Assembly (NCBI GenBank): GCA_964230605.1
Contig: CAXRIN010000102.1
Coordinates: 1-38,723, forward strand
Source: GCA-002722245 sp964230605
Lineage (GTDB): Bacteria; Bacteroidota; Bacteroidia; Flavobacteriales_C; GCA-002722245
Reading direction: 5' to 3'
DNA length: 38,723 nucleotides
Shown: piece after piece, positions 15,389 to 23,693 of the stretch
Layout: every line of letters starts with the position of its first letter
Position numbering within the stretch: the stretch's first letter is position 1
The notes under the pieces: generated by a model
Databases searched by the model: none
What the model was told of the DNA's origin: nothing
Seen by the model: the letters and a program-made list of their open reading frames with translations, nothing else
Made by a program: the position numbers and the translations under genes

Positions 15389-16717
15389 TTATTTGTTTTG
15401 TAATTTGTCTAGTTCAGCTTTTGCATTCAATAAGTCGAACAATGCTTGAATATATTTCCCTTGCGATTGTAAAACCTGATTTTTCATTTGTGTAAGTTCA
15501 AAGCTCGAAGCCAATCCCTCTTTGTGTTTCTTTTGCGTTCTTTCGTAAATTTTCTCAGCAATTGCTAAACTCTTTTGCGCATTTTGAAGATTACCATTTT
15601 TAGTATTCAAATCATTTAAAGCATTTGTAAACTGAATACTCATAGCGTTTTGAACATAGTTATAGGTGTTTTCCATCTTGTTCAACTCCAACCTCGCTTG
15701 CTTAATCACAGCTCCTTGTTGTCCTGAACTTAAAATTGGCACCGAAATAGATAACCCTAAATTTTGGGCATCAAACCAAGAAGCATCTTTTAACCAATCC
15801 CATTCAAATTGATAAGCTGTATTTTGATATTGATAAAATGCTGCAACAGTTGGTAAACGCTGTGCTTTATATCTTTTAAGGTCTAATGCTAACAAGTCTT
15901 TCTGTACACCTAGAACTTTTAAATCTGGATTTCCCCCTGCATTAAAAGTTTGTCCCATTAGTGCTTCAATATTGATTTGCTCCATGATACCAGCTAAACT
16001 ATCCGAAAGATTAACAGTTCCAGAAATATCCATTCCCATATTCAACTTCAGCATTTTTAACGCTACATCCTTAGATTGCTTTGCACTTTGTATAGAGGTT
16101 TCCAAATCGGATTTCATTAGTTCCAACTGATCCAATTCTGTTTCATCCATGAATCCTTGTTCAACCAACGCTTTGGTTTCTTTTAAAGACTCTTCAAGTG
16201 TTTCTAAACTTCCATCCAAAATCTTCATGTTTTCGTCTGCAACCAAAACCAAGTAATAGGATGAAGCAATCATATTGCGTACTTCATTATTAGTTTTTTC
16301 TAGGGACGCTGTAGAACACTCATGGTACTTTTTAGAAGCTTGTAATCCTACAATATAACTCCCATCAAATATTAATTGTGTAGCCTCCAGTTTCCCCTGA
16401 GAAATGTTGTCTGCGGCAAACACAGCTAAGAAATCCTGCCCTGGTGGAATACCTCCCGACAAATCAAAATCAAACTCTAAATCAGCAGCATATCTGTAGC
16501 TCCCTGTTGCATTTACATGTGGTAATCCAATGGCCGTAGTTTCCCAAATTTTTGCTTTTGATTTTTGAATATCTAAACCGGCATTTACCGATTCATAATA
16601 GTGCTCAATTGCATAATCTTGCGCTTGTTTCAGGGTGAAATCTTGCGCATTAGCTATACCGTTTGAGAATATCAAACTTAGTATTAAGCCTTTTAAGGTT
16701 TTTGTACCTTTTCGCAT
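15389..16717 (-). CDS. TolC-family outer membrane efflux protein
   Basis: A 442-residue outer-membrane factor. The signal peptide ends around ANA/QDF (residue 24). The mature protein shows the duplicated TolC plan: long alpha-helical hairpins rich in Q, K, A and L (for example 'NEVRNMIASSYYLVLVADENM' split over residues about 130-155, and LNDLNTKNGNLQNAQKSLA near 370-390) separated by beta segments such as LGLSISVPILSSGQQ. The typical ending 'GLASSFELTQMKNQVLQSQGKYIQAL' appears near residues 400-425. It forms the exit duct for the RND pump complex. The gap to the regulator gene upstream is 6 bases and to the adaptor downstream is 22 bases, so all four genes are probably one transcript. Confidence 0.92.
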   Translation of the reverse strand: MRKGTKTLKGLILSLIFSNGIANAQDFTLKQAQDYAIEHYYESVNAGLDIQKSKAKIWETTAIGLPHVNATGSYRYAADLEFDFDLSGGIPPGQDFLAVFAADNISQGKLEATQLIFDGSYIVGLQASKKYHECSTASLEKTNNEVRNMIASSYYLVLVADENMKILDGSLETLEESLKETKALVEQGFMDETELDQLELMKSDLETSIQSAKQSKDVALKMLKLNMGMDISGTVNLSDSLAGIMEQINIEALMGQTFNAGGNPDLKVLGVQKDLLALDLKRYKAQRLPTVAAFYQYQNTAYQFEWDWLKDASWFDAQNLGLSISVPILSSGQQGAVIKQARLELNKMENTYNYVQNAMSIQFTNALNDLNTKNGNLQNAQKSLAIAEKIYERTQKKHKEGLASSFELTQMKNQVLQSQGKYIQALFDLLNAKAELDKLQNK

Positions 16718-16723
16718 ATCTAT

Positions 16724-17347
16724 TTATTTAAAGTCTAGTTCAGTTAATATTTTTTTTCCTTCCTCAGATACTATCGCATTCAAGTGATACAATACATATT
16801 CTGAATAAACATCCTTAAAATTGAAATCAGTTGATGGAAATAATTCGCCATCAAAAATCACATCAATCTTACTTGAATATAATCTTCCAACAACCGCTGG
16901 ATTAAAATCCTTTCTATAAACTCCTTCCTTTTGTCCTCTCTCCAAGTTTTCACAAATACTTCGGTAACAAAAACCTCCAAAAAAATCGGTTAAATACTTC
17001 CAAGCATCTGGGAAATAGTGTTCTAAATCATAGTGAATTATAGGATTAATTTTAGACAAGGTTTCCATGAAAAACAGCGTTAATTCGTGTTGCTCATGAA
17101 TTGGATTAAGTTCCTTATTTTGAATCTCAATAATTTTTGCAGTATCTCGCTCTACCTGGAAAACAGTTGATTTCATTACCAACTCCTTTCTGTTCTTTAC
17201 ATACTTATAAAGCGTTTTTTTGGAAACGTTAAGGATTTTGGACATATCATCCATCGTCACTCGTTTCATCCCCTCAACTAAAAAAACCTCGTAAACTCTC
17301 TGTATAAGAGCTATTTCCTTCGGATCTGTTAATTCAATTTTCTTCAT
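16724..17347 (-). CDS. TetR/AcrR-family transcriptional regulator of the efflux operon
   Basis: A 207-residue regulator with an N-terminal helix-turn-helix. Residues 27-55 read through MKRVTMDDMSKILNVSKKTLYKYVKNRKE, the canonical 'T-x-x-d-I-a-x-x-x-g-v-S-k-x-t-l-Y-x-y-F' TetR pattern. The C-terminal part is helical and would bind the inducing ligand. I chose ATG 17347 because the -7 box at 17355-17362 lies between it and the possible upstream TTG at 17368. As the first gene of the efflux operon it would repress its own transcript. A candidate operator overlaps the promoter upstream region (17367-17391). The inducer is unknown. Confidence 0.9.
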   Translation of the reverse strand: MKKIELTDPKEIALIQRVYEVFLVEGMKRVTMDDMSKILNVSKKTLYKYVKNRKELVMKSTVFQVERDTAKIIEIQNKELNPIHEQHELTLFFMETLSKINPIIHYDLEHYFPDAWKYLTDFFGGFCYRSICENLERGQKEGVYRKDFNPAVVGRLYSSKIDVIFDGELFPSTDFNFKDVYSEYVLYHLNAIVSEEGKKILTELDFK

Positions 17348-17354
17348 TTGGAAA

Positions 17355-17362
17355 CAAAAATA
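17355..17362 (-). promoter_or_regulatory. -7 box of the tetR-efflux operon
   Basis: TATTTTTG on the minus strand matches TAnnTTTG exactly and ends 8 bases before the ATG at 17347, implying a very short leader. The inverted-repeat sequence at 17367-17391 occupies the adjacent upstream region that RNA polymerase would need, as expected for autorepression. Confidence 0.5.
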
Positions 17363-17366
17363 CAAC

Positions 17367-17391
17367 AAAACGTTTACTTGGGAACATTTTT
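17367..17391. promoter_or_regulatory. Candidate TetR operator overlapping the efflux promoter
   Basis: AAAACGTT (17367-17374) and AACATTTT (17383-17390) are complementary at 7 of 8 positions, with an 8-base spacer. The right half belongs to an 11-bp sequence GGAACATTTTT (17381-17391) repeated exactly at 17474-17484 inside a better palindrome. Position directly upstream of the -7 box of the tetR gene suggests autoregulation. The binding protein is inferred. Confidence 0.4.
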
Positions 17392-17461
17392 ATAAAAATT
17401 TGTTTCTTTAGCAAGTTTAGTCGATGCAAATTTTAATTATAAAACCATTGTTTTAACAAAT

Positions 17462-17483
17462 AAAATGTTGAACGGAACATTTT
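17462..17483. promoter_or_regulatory. Second palindrome in the tetR-dxs intergenic region
   Basis: AAAATGTT (17462-17469) and AACATTTT (17476-17483) are perfect inverted arms with a 6-base spacer. The right arm sits in the same 11-bp repeat as the putative operator next to the tetR promoter, so the same regulator may bind both. The region 17348-17634 otherwise holds no gene. Confidence 0.4.
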
Positions 17484-17611
17484 TGTGTTTAAATGGTTTC
17501 CTAAATTGATTGAATTAAAAAAGAATAATTTGTAACACATTGCAATGTTAATTGCCGTTAAACAATAGGTTTAAATCGTTAAAATAGCTTTATCGAAGCC
17601 ATTATTTTACC

Positions 17612-17619
17612 TAAATTTG
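17612..17619 (+). promoter_or_regulatory. -7 box of dxs
   Basis: TAAATTTG matches TAnnTTTG exactly and ends 16 bases before the ATG at 17635. The possible TTG start at 17617 falls within this box, so the ATG is preferred. No clear TTG is seen at -33. Confidence 0.5.
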
Positions 17620-17634
17620 CGTTCACTCATCGAG

Positions 17635-19575
17635 ATGGATTTTAAACAAGGAGAATTATTAAAGGCGGTAAATAGTCCAGCAGACTTAAAAAAACTGAAA
17701 TCCAAGCAATTGCCTCAGTTTTGTGATGAACTAAGAGACTATATTGTGGAAGTTGTTTCACAAAAAGGTGGGCATTTTGGTGCTAGCCTTGGTGTTGTGG
17801 AATTAACTACTGCTCTGCATTATGCATTTAATACTCCTGAGGATCAGTTAGTTTGGGACGTTGGTCATCAAGCTTACGGACATAAAATTATAACTGGTCG
17901 TCGTGATGCATTTCCTACCCAAAGAGTATACGGTGGCTTAAGTGGTTTCCCAAAAAGAGCAGAAAGTGAATATGACACTTTTGGTGTAGGTCACTCTTCT
18001 ACATCTATTTCTGGTGCACTTGGGATGAGTGTTGCTAGTCAATATCTAGGAAAAAAAGACAAACAGCATATTGCCGTTATTGGTGATGGTGCAATGACTG
18101 CTGGAATGGCTTTCGAAGCGTTAAATCACGCTGGGGTTGAGAACAGTAATCTATTGGTTGTTTTAAACGACAACTGTATGTCAATCGATCCTAATGTTAC
18201 TGCTTTAAACGAATACCTAACGGATATTACCACCTCTGCTACTTACAATAAGGTAAAAGACGAGATTTGGAATTTGTTAGGTCACATAAGTAAGTTTGGA
18301 CCAAATGCTCAAGCTATTGCATCTAAAATTGAAAATGCTGTTAAAAGTTCAGTATTAGGAACATCAAATTTATTTGAATCTTTCAATTTCAGATATTTCG
18401 GGCCAGTTGATGGTCATGATGTTAAACATTTAGCTAAAACATTCTCGGATCTTAAAGATATTCCTGGACCGAAAATTTTACATGTACTTACGAAAAAAGG
18501 AAAAGGGTATGAACCTGCTGAGTCTGGAAACCAAACTCAATGGCATGCTCCTGGAATTTTTAATAAGGATACTGGGGAAATTGTAAAAGTGACTCCAAAA
18601 AGTCCTCAACCACCAAAATATCAAGATGTTTTCGGACATTCAATAGTTGAGTTGGCTGAAAAGAATGACAAAATAATGGGTATAACCCCTGCTATGCCAT
18701 CAGGTTGTTCCTTAAACATAATGATGGAAGCAATGCCTGATCGTTCATTCGATGTTGGTATCGCAGAACAGCATGCAGTTACTTTTTCCGCTGGATTAGC
18801 AACTCAAGGTTTAGTCCCTTTTTGTAATATCTACTCATCTTTTATGCAGCGTGCTTATGATCAAGTAATTCATGATGTTGCGTTACAAAATTTGAATGTT
18901 GTTTTTTGTTTAGATAGAGCAGGTATAGCAGGTGCGGATGGACCAACACACCATGGTGCATATGATATTGCCTACATGAGATGTATTCCTAATATTATTG
19001 TTAGCTCCCCAATGAATGAGGAAGAGTTAAGAAACTTAATGTATACTGCTCAATTGCCAAATCAAGGTCCTTTCTCTATTCGCTACCCGCGTGGTAATGG
19101 GGTTATGACTGAATGGAAAACGCCATTCAAAGAAATTAAAATAGGAACTGGTCGTAAAATTAAAAACGGTAATGATATTGCCATTTTGTCTTTAGGTCAT
19201 GTAGGAAACTACGCTATTGAAGCTTGTACAGAATTAGCAGAAGCAGGAGTTGATGCAGCTCATTATGATATGCGTTTTGCAAAACCTCTAGATTCAATTT
19301 TATTGCATGAAGTTTTTGGTAAATTCGACAAAATAATCACTGTTGAAGATGGTTGTTTAGTTGGTGGACTAGGAAGCGCTATTATTGAATTTATGGCCGA
19401 TCATGGTTATTCTGCTCAAGTAAAACGTTTAGGTATTCCTGATAAATACATTGAACACGGAACGCAAGAAGAATTGCACGCTGAATGTCACTATGATAAA
19501 GCTGCAATTGTTGAAACTGTTAAAACAGTTTTGGGAGTAACTTCTCCTACGAGTTCGGAATCTCAATCTGCTTAA
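17635..19575 (+). CDS. dxs: 1-deoxy-D-xylulose-5-phosphate synthase
   Basis: A 646-residue thiamine-diphosphate enzyme condensing pyruvate and glyceraldehyde 3-phosphate to 1-deoxy-D-xylulose 5-phosphate, the first step of the MEP isoprenoid pathway. Hallmarks are WDVGHQAYGHKI near residue 75, and the TPP-binding GDGAMTAGMAFEALNHAG with NDN about 30 residues later. The second-half motif DVGIAEQHAVTFSAGLA holds the catalytic Glu of the pyrimidine domain. The C-terminal transketolase domain ends with GDGLV-type 'EDGCLVGGLGSAI'. Length is normal for the family. It stands alone, diverging from tetR and followed by the second inverted-repeat element 14 bases after the stop. No MEP-pathway partner is adjacent. 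Confidence 0.97.
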   Translation: MDFKQGELLKAVNSPADLKKLKSKQLPQFCDELRDYIVEVVSQKGGHFGASLGVVELTTALHYAFNTPEDQLVWDVGHQAYGHKIITGRRDAFPTQRVYGGLSGFPKRAESEYDTFGVGHSSTSISGALGMSVASQYLGKKDKQHIAVIGDGAMTAGMAFEALNHAGVENSNLLVVLNDNCMSIDPNVTALNEYLTDITTSATYNKVKDEIWNLLGHISKFGPNAQAIASKIENAVKSSVLGTSNLFESFNFRYFGPVDGHDVKHLAKTFSDLKDIPGPKILHVLTKKGKGYEPAESGNQTQWHAPGIFNKDTGEIVKVTPKSPQPPKYQDVFGHSIVELAEKNDKIMGITPAMPSGCSLNIMMEAMPDRSFDVGIAEQHAVTFSAGLATQGLVPFCNIYSSFMQRAYDQVIHDVALQNLNVVFCLDRAGIAGADGPTHHGAYDIAYMRCIPNIIVSSPMNEEELRNLMYTAQLPNQGPFSIRYPRGNGVMTEWKTPFKEIKIGTGRKIKNGNDIAILSLGHVGNYAIEACTELAEAGVDAAHYDMRFAKPLDSILLHEVFGKFDKIITVEDGCLVGGLGSAIIEFMADHGYSAQVKRLGIPDKYIEHGTQEELHAECHYDKAAIVETVKTVLGVTSPTSSESQSA

Positions 19576-19589
19576 ATTTCTTTTAGTTT

Positions 19590-19727
19590 ATCCCCTCAGG
19601 CTGCGGCAGCTCCCCTTGGAAAGAGGAGCGGTTGAAGTAATTGTATAATGTGTTCTTCAAGCAAAAATTAAGATTGTTTGTCAACTGCTCCCCTTCGTTA
19701 AGGAAAGCTGCCGCAGGCTAAGGGGAT
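19590..19727. repeat. 138-bp dispersed inverted-repeat element, copy 2 (REP/MITE-like)
   Basis: This element has the same ends as 8550-8689 (ATCCCCTCAG plus CTGCGGCAGCTCCCCTTG), but its arms are no longer perfect: for example the right arm has GGAAAGC where copy 1 has GGGGAGC. The internal GGAGCGGTTGAAGTAATTG block is identical to copy 1 and the centre differs. It again lies between convergent genes (dxs and the CsgG-like gene). Greater arm divergence suggests it is older than copy 1. Confidence 0.85.
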
Positions 19728-19735
19728 TTTGCTAA

Positions 19736-20818
19736 TTACTTATGTAAAGCATACCCAAACGAGAATCCAAATAACCAACCATCATTATCTGGAATAGTGT
19801 AAAGGTTAACAGGAATATTCATGTTTCCAGCTTTGAACGTTTTTCCAACTGCCCATATCCAACCCGGTTGTAAAACATATTTACCTCTACTATCTAATCT
19901 TCCACTAAAAACACCTGTATATTCAGGTGTTTGATCTTTTGTAATCCATTCACCACTTTCATTTTCATATCCTTGTTTTATTTTCTTAAATCTAAAAACA
20001 GGACCAAAACCAACTTCCCAACCATACTTTGAACTTCTAAATCCATTCAATAAAGAGAATGAAGGAATTGCCATTTGCTGATCCAATCCAGTTAAAGAAA
20101 AATTTGTTTGAAATACAGCTTGCACAGCACCTGTATATAGGTATGACTTCTCATATTGATAACCTATTACAGTCATAGCTGGATTTTTACCAAATCCGCC
20201 TTCACCGTTACTCATTAAAATATCTTTATTAGTTCCAGTCATATAAGAAACACCAAAACGTGGTCCTGATAAATTGTAAGGTTTAATTCTTGGTCCTTCT
20301 AACTCAGCATTCTTCGCTCTATCGAAATCAAAAACAGCCAAATCATCCAATCGGACTTTTTGCTTAAACAATGATTTTACACTCATTTCCATGAACTTCC
20401 AGATGTATTCATTGTCAAATAAATACTCTGCATAATCACTTTCCACTACTTTTTGAGTCTTAGGGTCGATCATTCTTAAATGAATAGATAGCTTCTCTCC
20501 TGTTAATTCCGCGGATCCAGTTAAAGCATAATCAACACCAAGTTCTCTACCTAAATCAGACAAACATTTTACACCAAAACACTTTTTATCAGGCAACACT
20601 CTTGCTTCAACCAACTCGGCAACAGTGTATTTGTCAACCACATCCATGGTATCTAACTTTCTGATTTCTGAAGTCACCATTGAGATATACTGCGCCTCCT
20701 TATAATTAGAACCAATTACATCAAAGTTTACTATTGCAATTGTTTCCTTTGCCATCATGGATAGTTGTGTTAAAATGAATAACCCTACAAATCCCATTTT
20801 CAATCTTAACTTTTTCAT
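19736..20818 (-). CDS. Secreted CsgG/TolB-N-like protein with C-terminal beta domain, function unknown
   Basis: A 360-residue protein with an N-terminal signal peptide (cleavage near residue 23, after MMA). Residues 24-130 follow the CsgG/FlgO/TolB-N-like plan: IAIVNFDVIG, then a helix, then a strand, a paired-Cys segment CFGVKC (Cys80, Cys85), and LGRELGVDYALTGSAEL leading to 'LSIHLRMIDPKTQKVVES'. This domain occurs in envelope lipoproteins and periplasmic proteins that assemble in the outer membrane, but no lipobox Cys is present here. Residues about 180-360 are beta-rich with repeated aromatic and glycine residues (GWLFGFSFGYALHK at the end), consistent with a beta-barrel or outer-membrane-associated fold. 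No neighbours suggest a function. Confidence 0.6.
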   Translation of the reverse strand: MKKLRLKMGFVGLFILTQLSMMAKETIAIVNFDVIGSNYKEAQYISMVTSEIRKLDTMDVVDKYTVAELVEARVLPDKKCFGVKCLSDLGRELGVDYALTGSAELTGEKLSIHLRMIDPKTQKVVESDYAEYLFDNEYIWKFMEMSVKSLFKQKVRLDDLAVFDFDRAKNAELEGPRIKPYNLSGPRFGVSYMTGTNKDILMSNGEGGFGKNPAMTVIGYQYEKSYLYTGAVQAVFQTNFSLTGLDQQMAIPSFSLLNGFRSSKYGWEVGFGPVFRFKKIKQGYENESGEWITKDQTPEYTGVFSGRLDSRGKYVLQPGWIWAVGKTFKAGNMNIPVNLYTIPDNDGWLFGFSFGYALHK

Positions 20819-20900
20819 ATTCTATTGTTTTTGAATTTGATTTCAAAGTTGAGAATATGACAAACTGTATCAGAATTGATTATCGCTGAAGGAAAAATAG

Positions 20901-20921
20901 AATTTGCAAAAAATGCAAATT
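20901..20921. other. 8-bp inverted repeat in the gap upstream of the CsgG-like gene
   Basis: AATTTGCA (20901-20908) and TGCAAATT (20914-20921) are perfect inverted arms around five A residues, about 85 bases before the ATG at 20818. The 268-base gap it sits in, between the CsgG-like gene and the acyl-CoA dehydrogenase stop, holds no gene I can support. It could be an operator or a weak terminator; nothing decides between them. Confidence 0.3.
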
Positions 20922-21086
20922 AATTAGAAAAAGAATTGCGTTATTTTAATCCCTTATTAGATCTTTACGAAATAAAAGTTGCTCATTACTATTAAATCTC
21001 TCCAAAAGATTTTCTCTTAGAATGCCATTGATAAGCGCATCTGAAAGTTGAATAAAATACAAAAGTATGGTATTTAATTATGTAAA

Positions 21087-22244
21087 TCATTTAGTATAAC
21101 ACCCAATATATTTTGAAATAATTAATCGCTGAATTTCAGAAGTTCCTTCTCCGATTTGCAGCATACGTTGATCTCTGTAAAATCTTTCAATCGGATATTC
21201 TTTCATCAAGCCATATCCTCCATGAATCTGCAATGCTTCGTCGGCCACTTCTTTTGCAATTTCTGAACTGTAAAGTTTTACCATCGCTGCCTCAATAGAA
21301 AATCGTTTATCATTATCTCTTAACCAACATGCTTTGTACAACATGGTTCTCGCTAACTCAATTTTCATGTGCATATCAGCTAACTTAAATGATATAGCCT
21401 GATAATTAGAAATAGATTTACCAAACTGCTTTCGTGTTTTAGCATACTCTAAAGCCATTTCATAAGCTCCTTGGGCCAAACCTACACCAATTGCGGCAAC
21501 ACCTAATTTCCCAGAATCAAGTGCTCTCAACATAATTTTTGATCCGTTTCCTCTTAGACCTAAAATATTCTCTTCGGGAACTTCACAATCATCAAAAAAC
21601 AACTGTGCGGTATTTGTGGCTCTCCACATCATTTTATCGTGAATCGTTTCAGCTGTCCAACCCTTTGTTCCCTTCTCTATAAGAATAGTTGAATATTCTT
21701 TTTTACCATCTTTTTCTCCTGTTACAGTTTGTAATGTAACCCCTCTTGTGATAGGTGTATTTCCATTGGTGATAAAAATTTTGGTCCCATTAATCTTCAA
21801 TTTTCCGTTTGCAAATTCTGCTTTTGTATTACTATTTCTTGAGTCCGAACCTGAATTGGGTTCAGTAAGCGCAAACGCCCAAATATGTTCTCCTGTACAT
21901 AAATCAGGTAAAAATTTTTCTTTCTGTTCCTTAGTTCCGTGATAATAAATAGGTCCTGCTCCTAAGGAGTTATGTACCGATAAAGTTCCAGCTTGTGAAC
22001 TATCTACTCTCGCAATTTCTTCCAATGCAATTATGAACGATAAATAATCCAATCCTTGACCTCCATATTCAGTTGGGATATTCATTCCAAACAATCCCAT
22101 CTCCCCCATTTTCTTGGTAAGTTCCACCGAAAACTTTTCTTCCTTATCTAATTCATTAGCAAGCGGACGAATTTCTTTTTCGGCAAATTCACGGATGGTT
22201 TGTCTAATTATCTCATGCTCTTCTGTTGTAAAAGGATTATTCAT
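21087..22244 (-). CDS. Acyl-CoA dehydrogenase
   Basis: A 385-residue FAD enzyme that oxidises an acyl-CoA to the trans-2-enoyl-CoA, passing electrons to electron-transfer flavoprotein. The family features run in order: an N-terminal helical domain; the FAD-binding strand FALTEPNSGSDSRNSNTKA (about 126-144); the beta domain ending ILGLRGNGSKIM; and the C-terminal helices with RKQFGKSISNYQAISFKLADM. The end, MLQIGEGTSEIQRLIISKYIG, carries the catalytic Glu in GEGTSE and the FAD contact. Length is typical. The gene follows the 3-hydroxyacyl-CoA dehydrogenase by 11 bases, so the two are probably cotranscribed. Chain-length preference is not readable, but the context with prpBCD fits substrates that yield propionyl-CoA. 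Confidence 0.93.
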   Translation of the reverse strand: MNNPFTTEEHEIIRQTIREFAEKEIRPLANELDKEEKFSVELTKKMGEMGLFGMNIPTEYGGQGLDYLSFIIALEEIARVDSSQAGTLSVHNSLGAGPIYYHGTKEQKEKFLPDLCTGEHIWAFALTEPNSGSDSRNSNTKAEFANGKLKINGTKIFITNGNTPITRGVTLQTVTGEKDGKKEYSTILIEKGTKGWTAETIHDKMMWRATNTAQLFFDDCEVPEENILGLRGNGSKIMLRALDSGKLGVAAIGVGLAQGAYEMALEYAKTRKQFGKSISNYQAISFKLADMHMKIELARTMLYKACWLRDNDKRFSIEAAMVKLYSSEIAKEVADEALQIHGGYGLMKEYPIERFYRDQRMLQIGEGTSEIQRLIISKYIGCYTK

Positions 22245-22255
22245 GGCAAAAAGGT

Positions 22256-23584
22256 TTAATGTTCATCAAAATAATGATTGACAGGACCGTATAAATGATG
22301 GAAACCAAGCGTCATTACCTTGTTAACGTCATCATCAGAATAAGCGATTTCATTATCAACTAAATATTCGCCTATTTCACGACAAGATCTTCCATACTGA
22401 ATAGCGATTTGGGCTAATGCGTTTTGGGATTTACTTAAACTGTTGAAATAATTGTTTAAGTCATATCTAAGGTTTTCTGACAACTTCAAGTTCTTCCATG
22501 AATGTGTATTTAAACCATCATATTCAAGCTCAAGTACCGATTCATAATCCAATTCACCAATAACACCAATAATTTTACCCTTATCATATTTAAACACACC
22601 ATCTTTCACTTGTCCATTAGTATCTTGCCCACCAATAACCTCTTGCTCAATCCAATGCTTTAAAAGCATATCATCAAAAATTTCGTAAGTAAAAGCCTTA
22701 CTCATCACACCCATTATAAAATCACAAACATTTACTCCAACATAATCAACTACTTCAAAAATTCCCATTGGACGCAAAAGCAATTCCCTAGATATTTCAT
22801 TAACAATAAAAAGAGATGTTCCTAAGCCATATTCCTTTGATAACTTATTTGTTAGTGAACAAGCAAAAGATACCTCTCTGATAAACTGACCATTTCCAAT
22901 AAATCCTGGCTTATCAGGGGCATAAATCACCGTCTTTCTTAATTTAGCTGATAATTCATCGGCTAACGAAATGAGCTCATCACAAGTTGAATCAGATTTA
23001 ATGATCTCTAATAACCTTTGAACTGGTGGAGGATTATAAAAATGGAATCCAATGATTCTTCCTTCAATTTCAGCCGCATTTTCAATTAAATTAATTGGAA
23101 TTGAGGATGTATTGGTAAGATAAAATGGTTCAATAACACTATGCTTGTCAATATCCTTAAATAAGGAAGATTTAACATCAATTTTCTCAACAACAGCTTC
23201 GAAAATAATTTCGGCATTATATGCAGATGATATTGACGTGCTGCTTTTAATGACAGATAACAACTTATTTACATACGCATGAATAATATCTTCATCATTA
23301 TTCTGATTTTTAAAGAGTTCTCGTATAGAACTAAGCTTCTTTTCCGCAATTCGATAAGCTTTTGCTTCAATGTATTTCAATAAATTATTCAACCCTTCTT
23401 CATGAACATCAATCGCAAAAAGCACTCTCTCTTTCGCATCCTTTAAATTGGAATCAACAATAAATTGTGCCATCAATAAAACAATTCCTCTCCCCATTTT
23501 TCCTGAAGCACCGAGAACAGCAAAACGACTGTATTTATGAATCAATTGAGTTGACATTTGAACCTTCTTAAGCTTTTTAAACAT
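22256..23584 (-). CDS. 3-hydroxyacyl-CoA dehydrogenase (NAD-dependent), long variant
   Basis: A 442-residue NAD-dependent dehydrogenase of the 3-hydroxyacyl/3-hydroxybutyryl-CoA family. The Rossmann motif is VLGASGKMGRG (about 23-33); the extra Ser makes it GxSGxMG instead of GxGxMG. The catalytic region GFHFYNPPPVQRLLEI contains the active-site His, and DKPGFIGNGQFIRE and MGIFEVVDYVGVNV mark the C-terminal helical domain. At about 440 residues it is longer than single-domain enzymes (~285) and shorter than FadB/FadJ fusions (~700), and it lacks an enoyl-CoA hydratase domain. Its partner gene is the acyl-CoA dehydrogenase downstream. The ATG at 23584 is the first start; an internal ATG 9 residues on is also possible. 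Confidence 0.85.
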   Translation of the reverse strand: MFKKLKKVQMSTQLIHKYSRFAVLGASGKMGRGIVLLMAQFIVDSNLKDAKERVLFAIDVHEEGLNNLLKYIEAKAYRIAEKKLSSIRELFKNQNNDEDIIHAYVNKLLSVIKSSTSISSAYNAEIIFEAVVEKIDVKSSLFKDIDKHSVIEPFYLTNTSSIPINLIENAAEIEGRIIGFHFYNPPPVQRLLEIIKSDSTCDELISLADELSAKLRKTVIYAPDKPGFIGNGQFIREVSFACSLTNKLSKEYGLGTSLFIVNEISRELLLRPMGIFEVVDYVGVNVCDFIMGVMSKAFTYEIFDDMLLKHWIEQEVIGGQDTNGQVKDGVFKYDKGKIIGVIGELDYESVLELEYDGLNTHSWKNLKLSENLRYDLNNYFNSLSKSQNALAQIAIQYGRSCREIGEYLVDNEIAYSDDDVNKVMTLGFHHLYGPVNHYFDEH

Positions 23585-23693
23585 TACGTAAAAATTGCTT
23601 ATTAGTTATCAGTGAAGGACATACAACAATATTTTGGAAACCAGATGTAATTTTTATCCGTTATTTCATTAATTAGTTCTTAATTAAATTTTA

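Noticed and set aside
17484..17634. Thiamine-type riboswitch ahead of dxs
   Set aside because: Dxs uses thiamine diphosphate but does not make it. The leader after the -7 box is under 20 bases, too short for a riboswitch, and no conserved aptamer core is seen.
17617..17634. TTG at 17617 as the dxs start
   Set aside because: It overlaps the -7 box TAAATTTG, so it would precede the transcript start; ATG 17635 is the sensible start.
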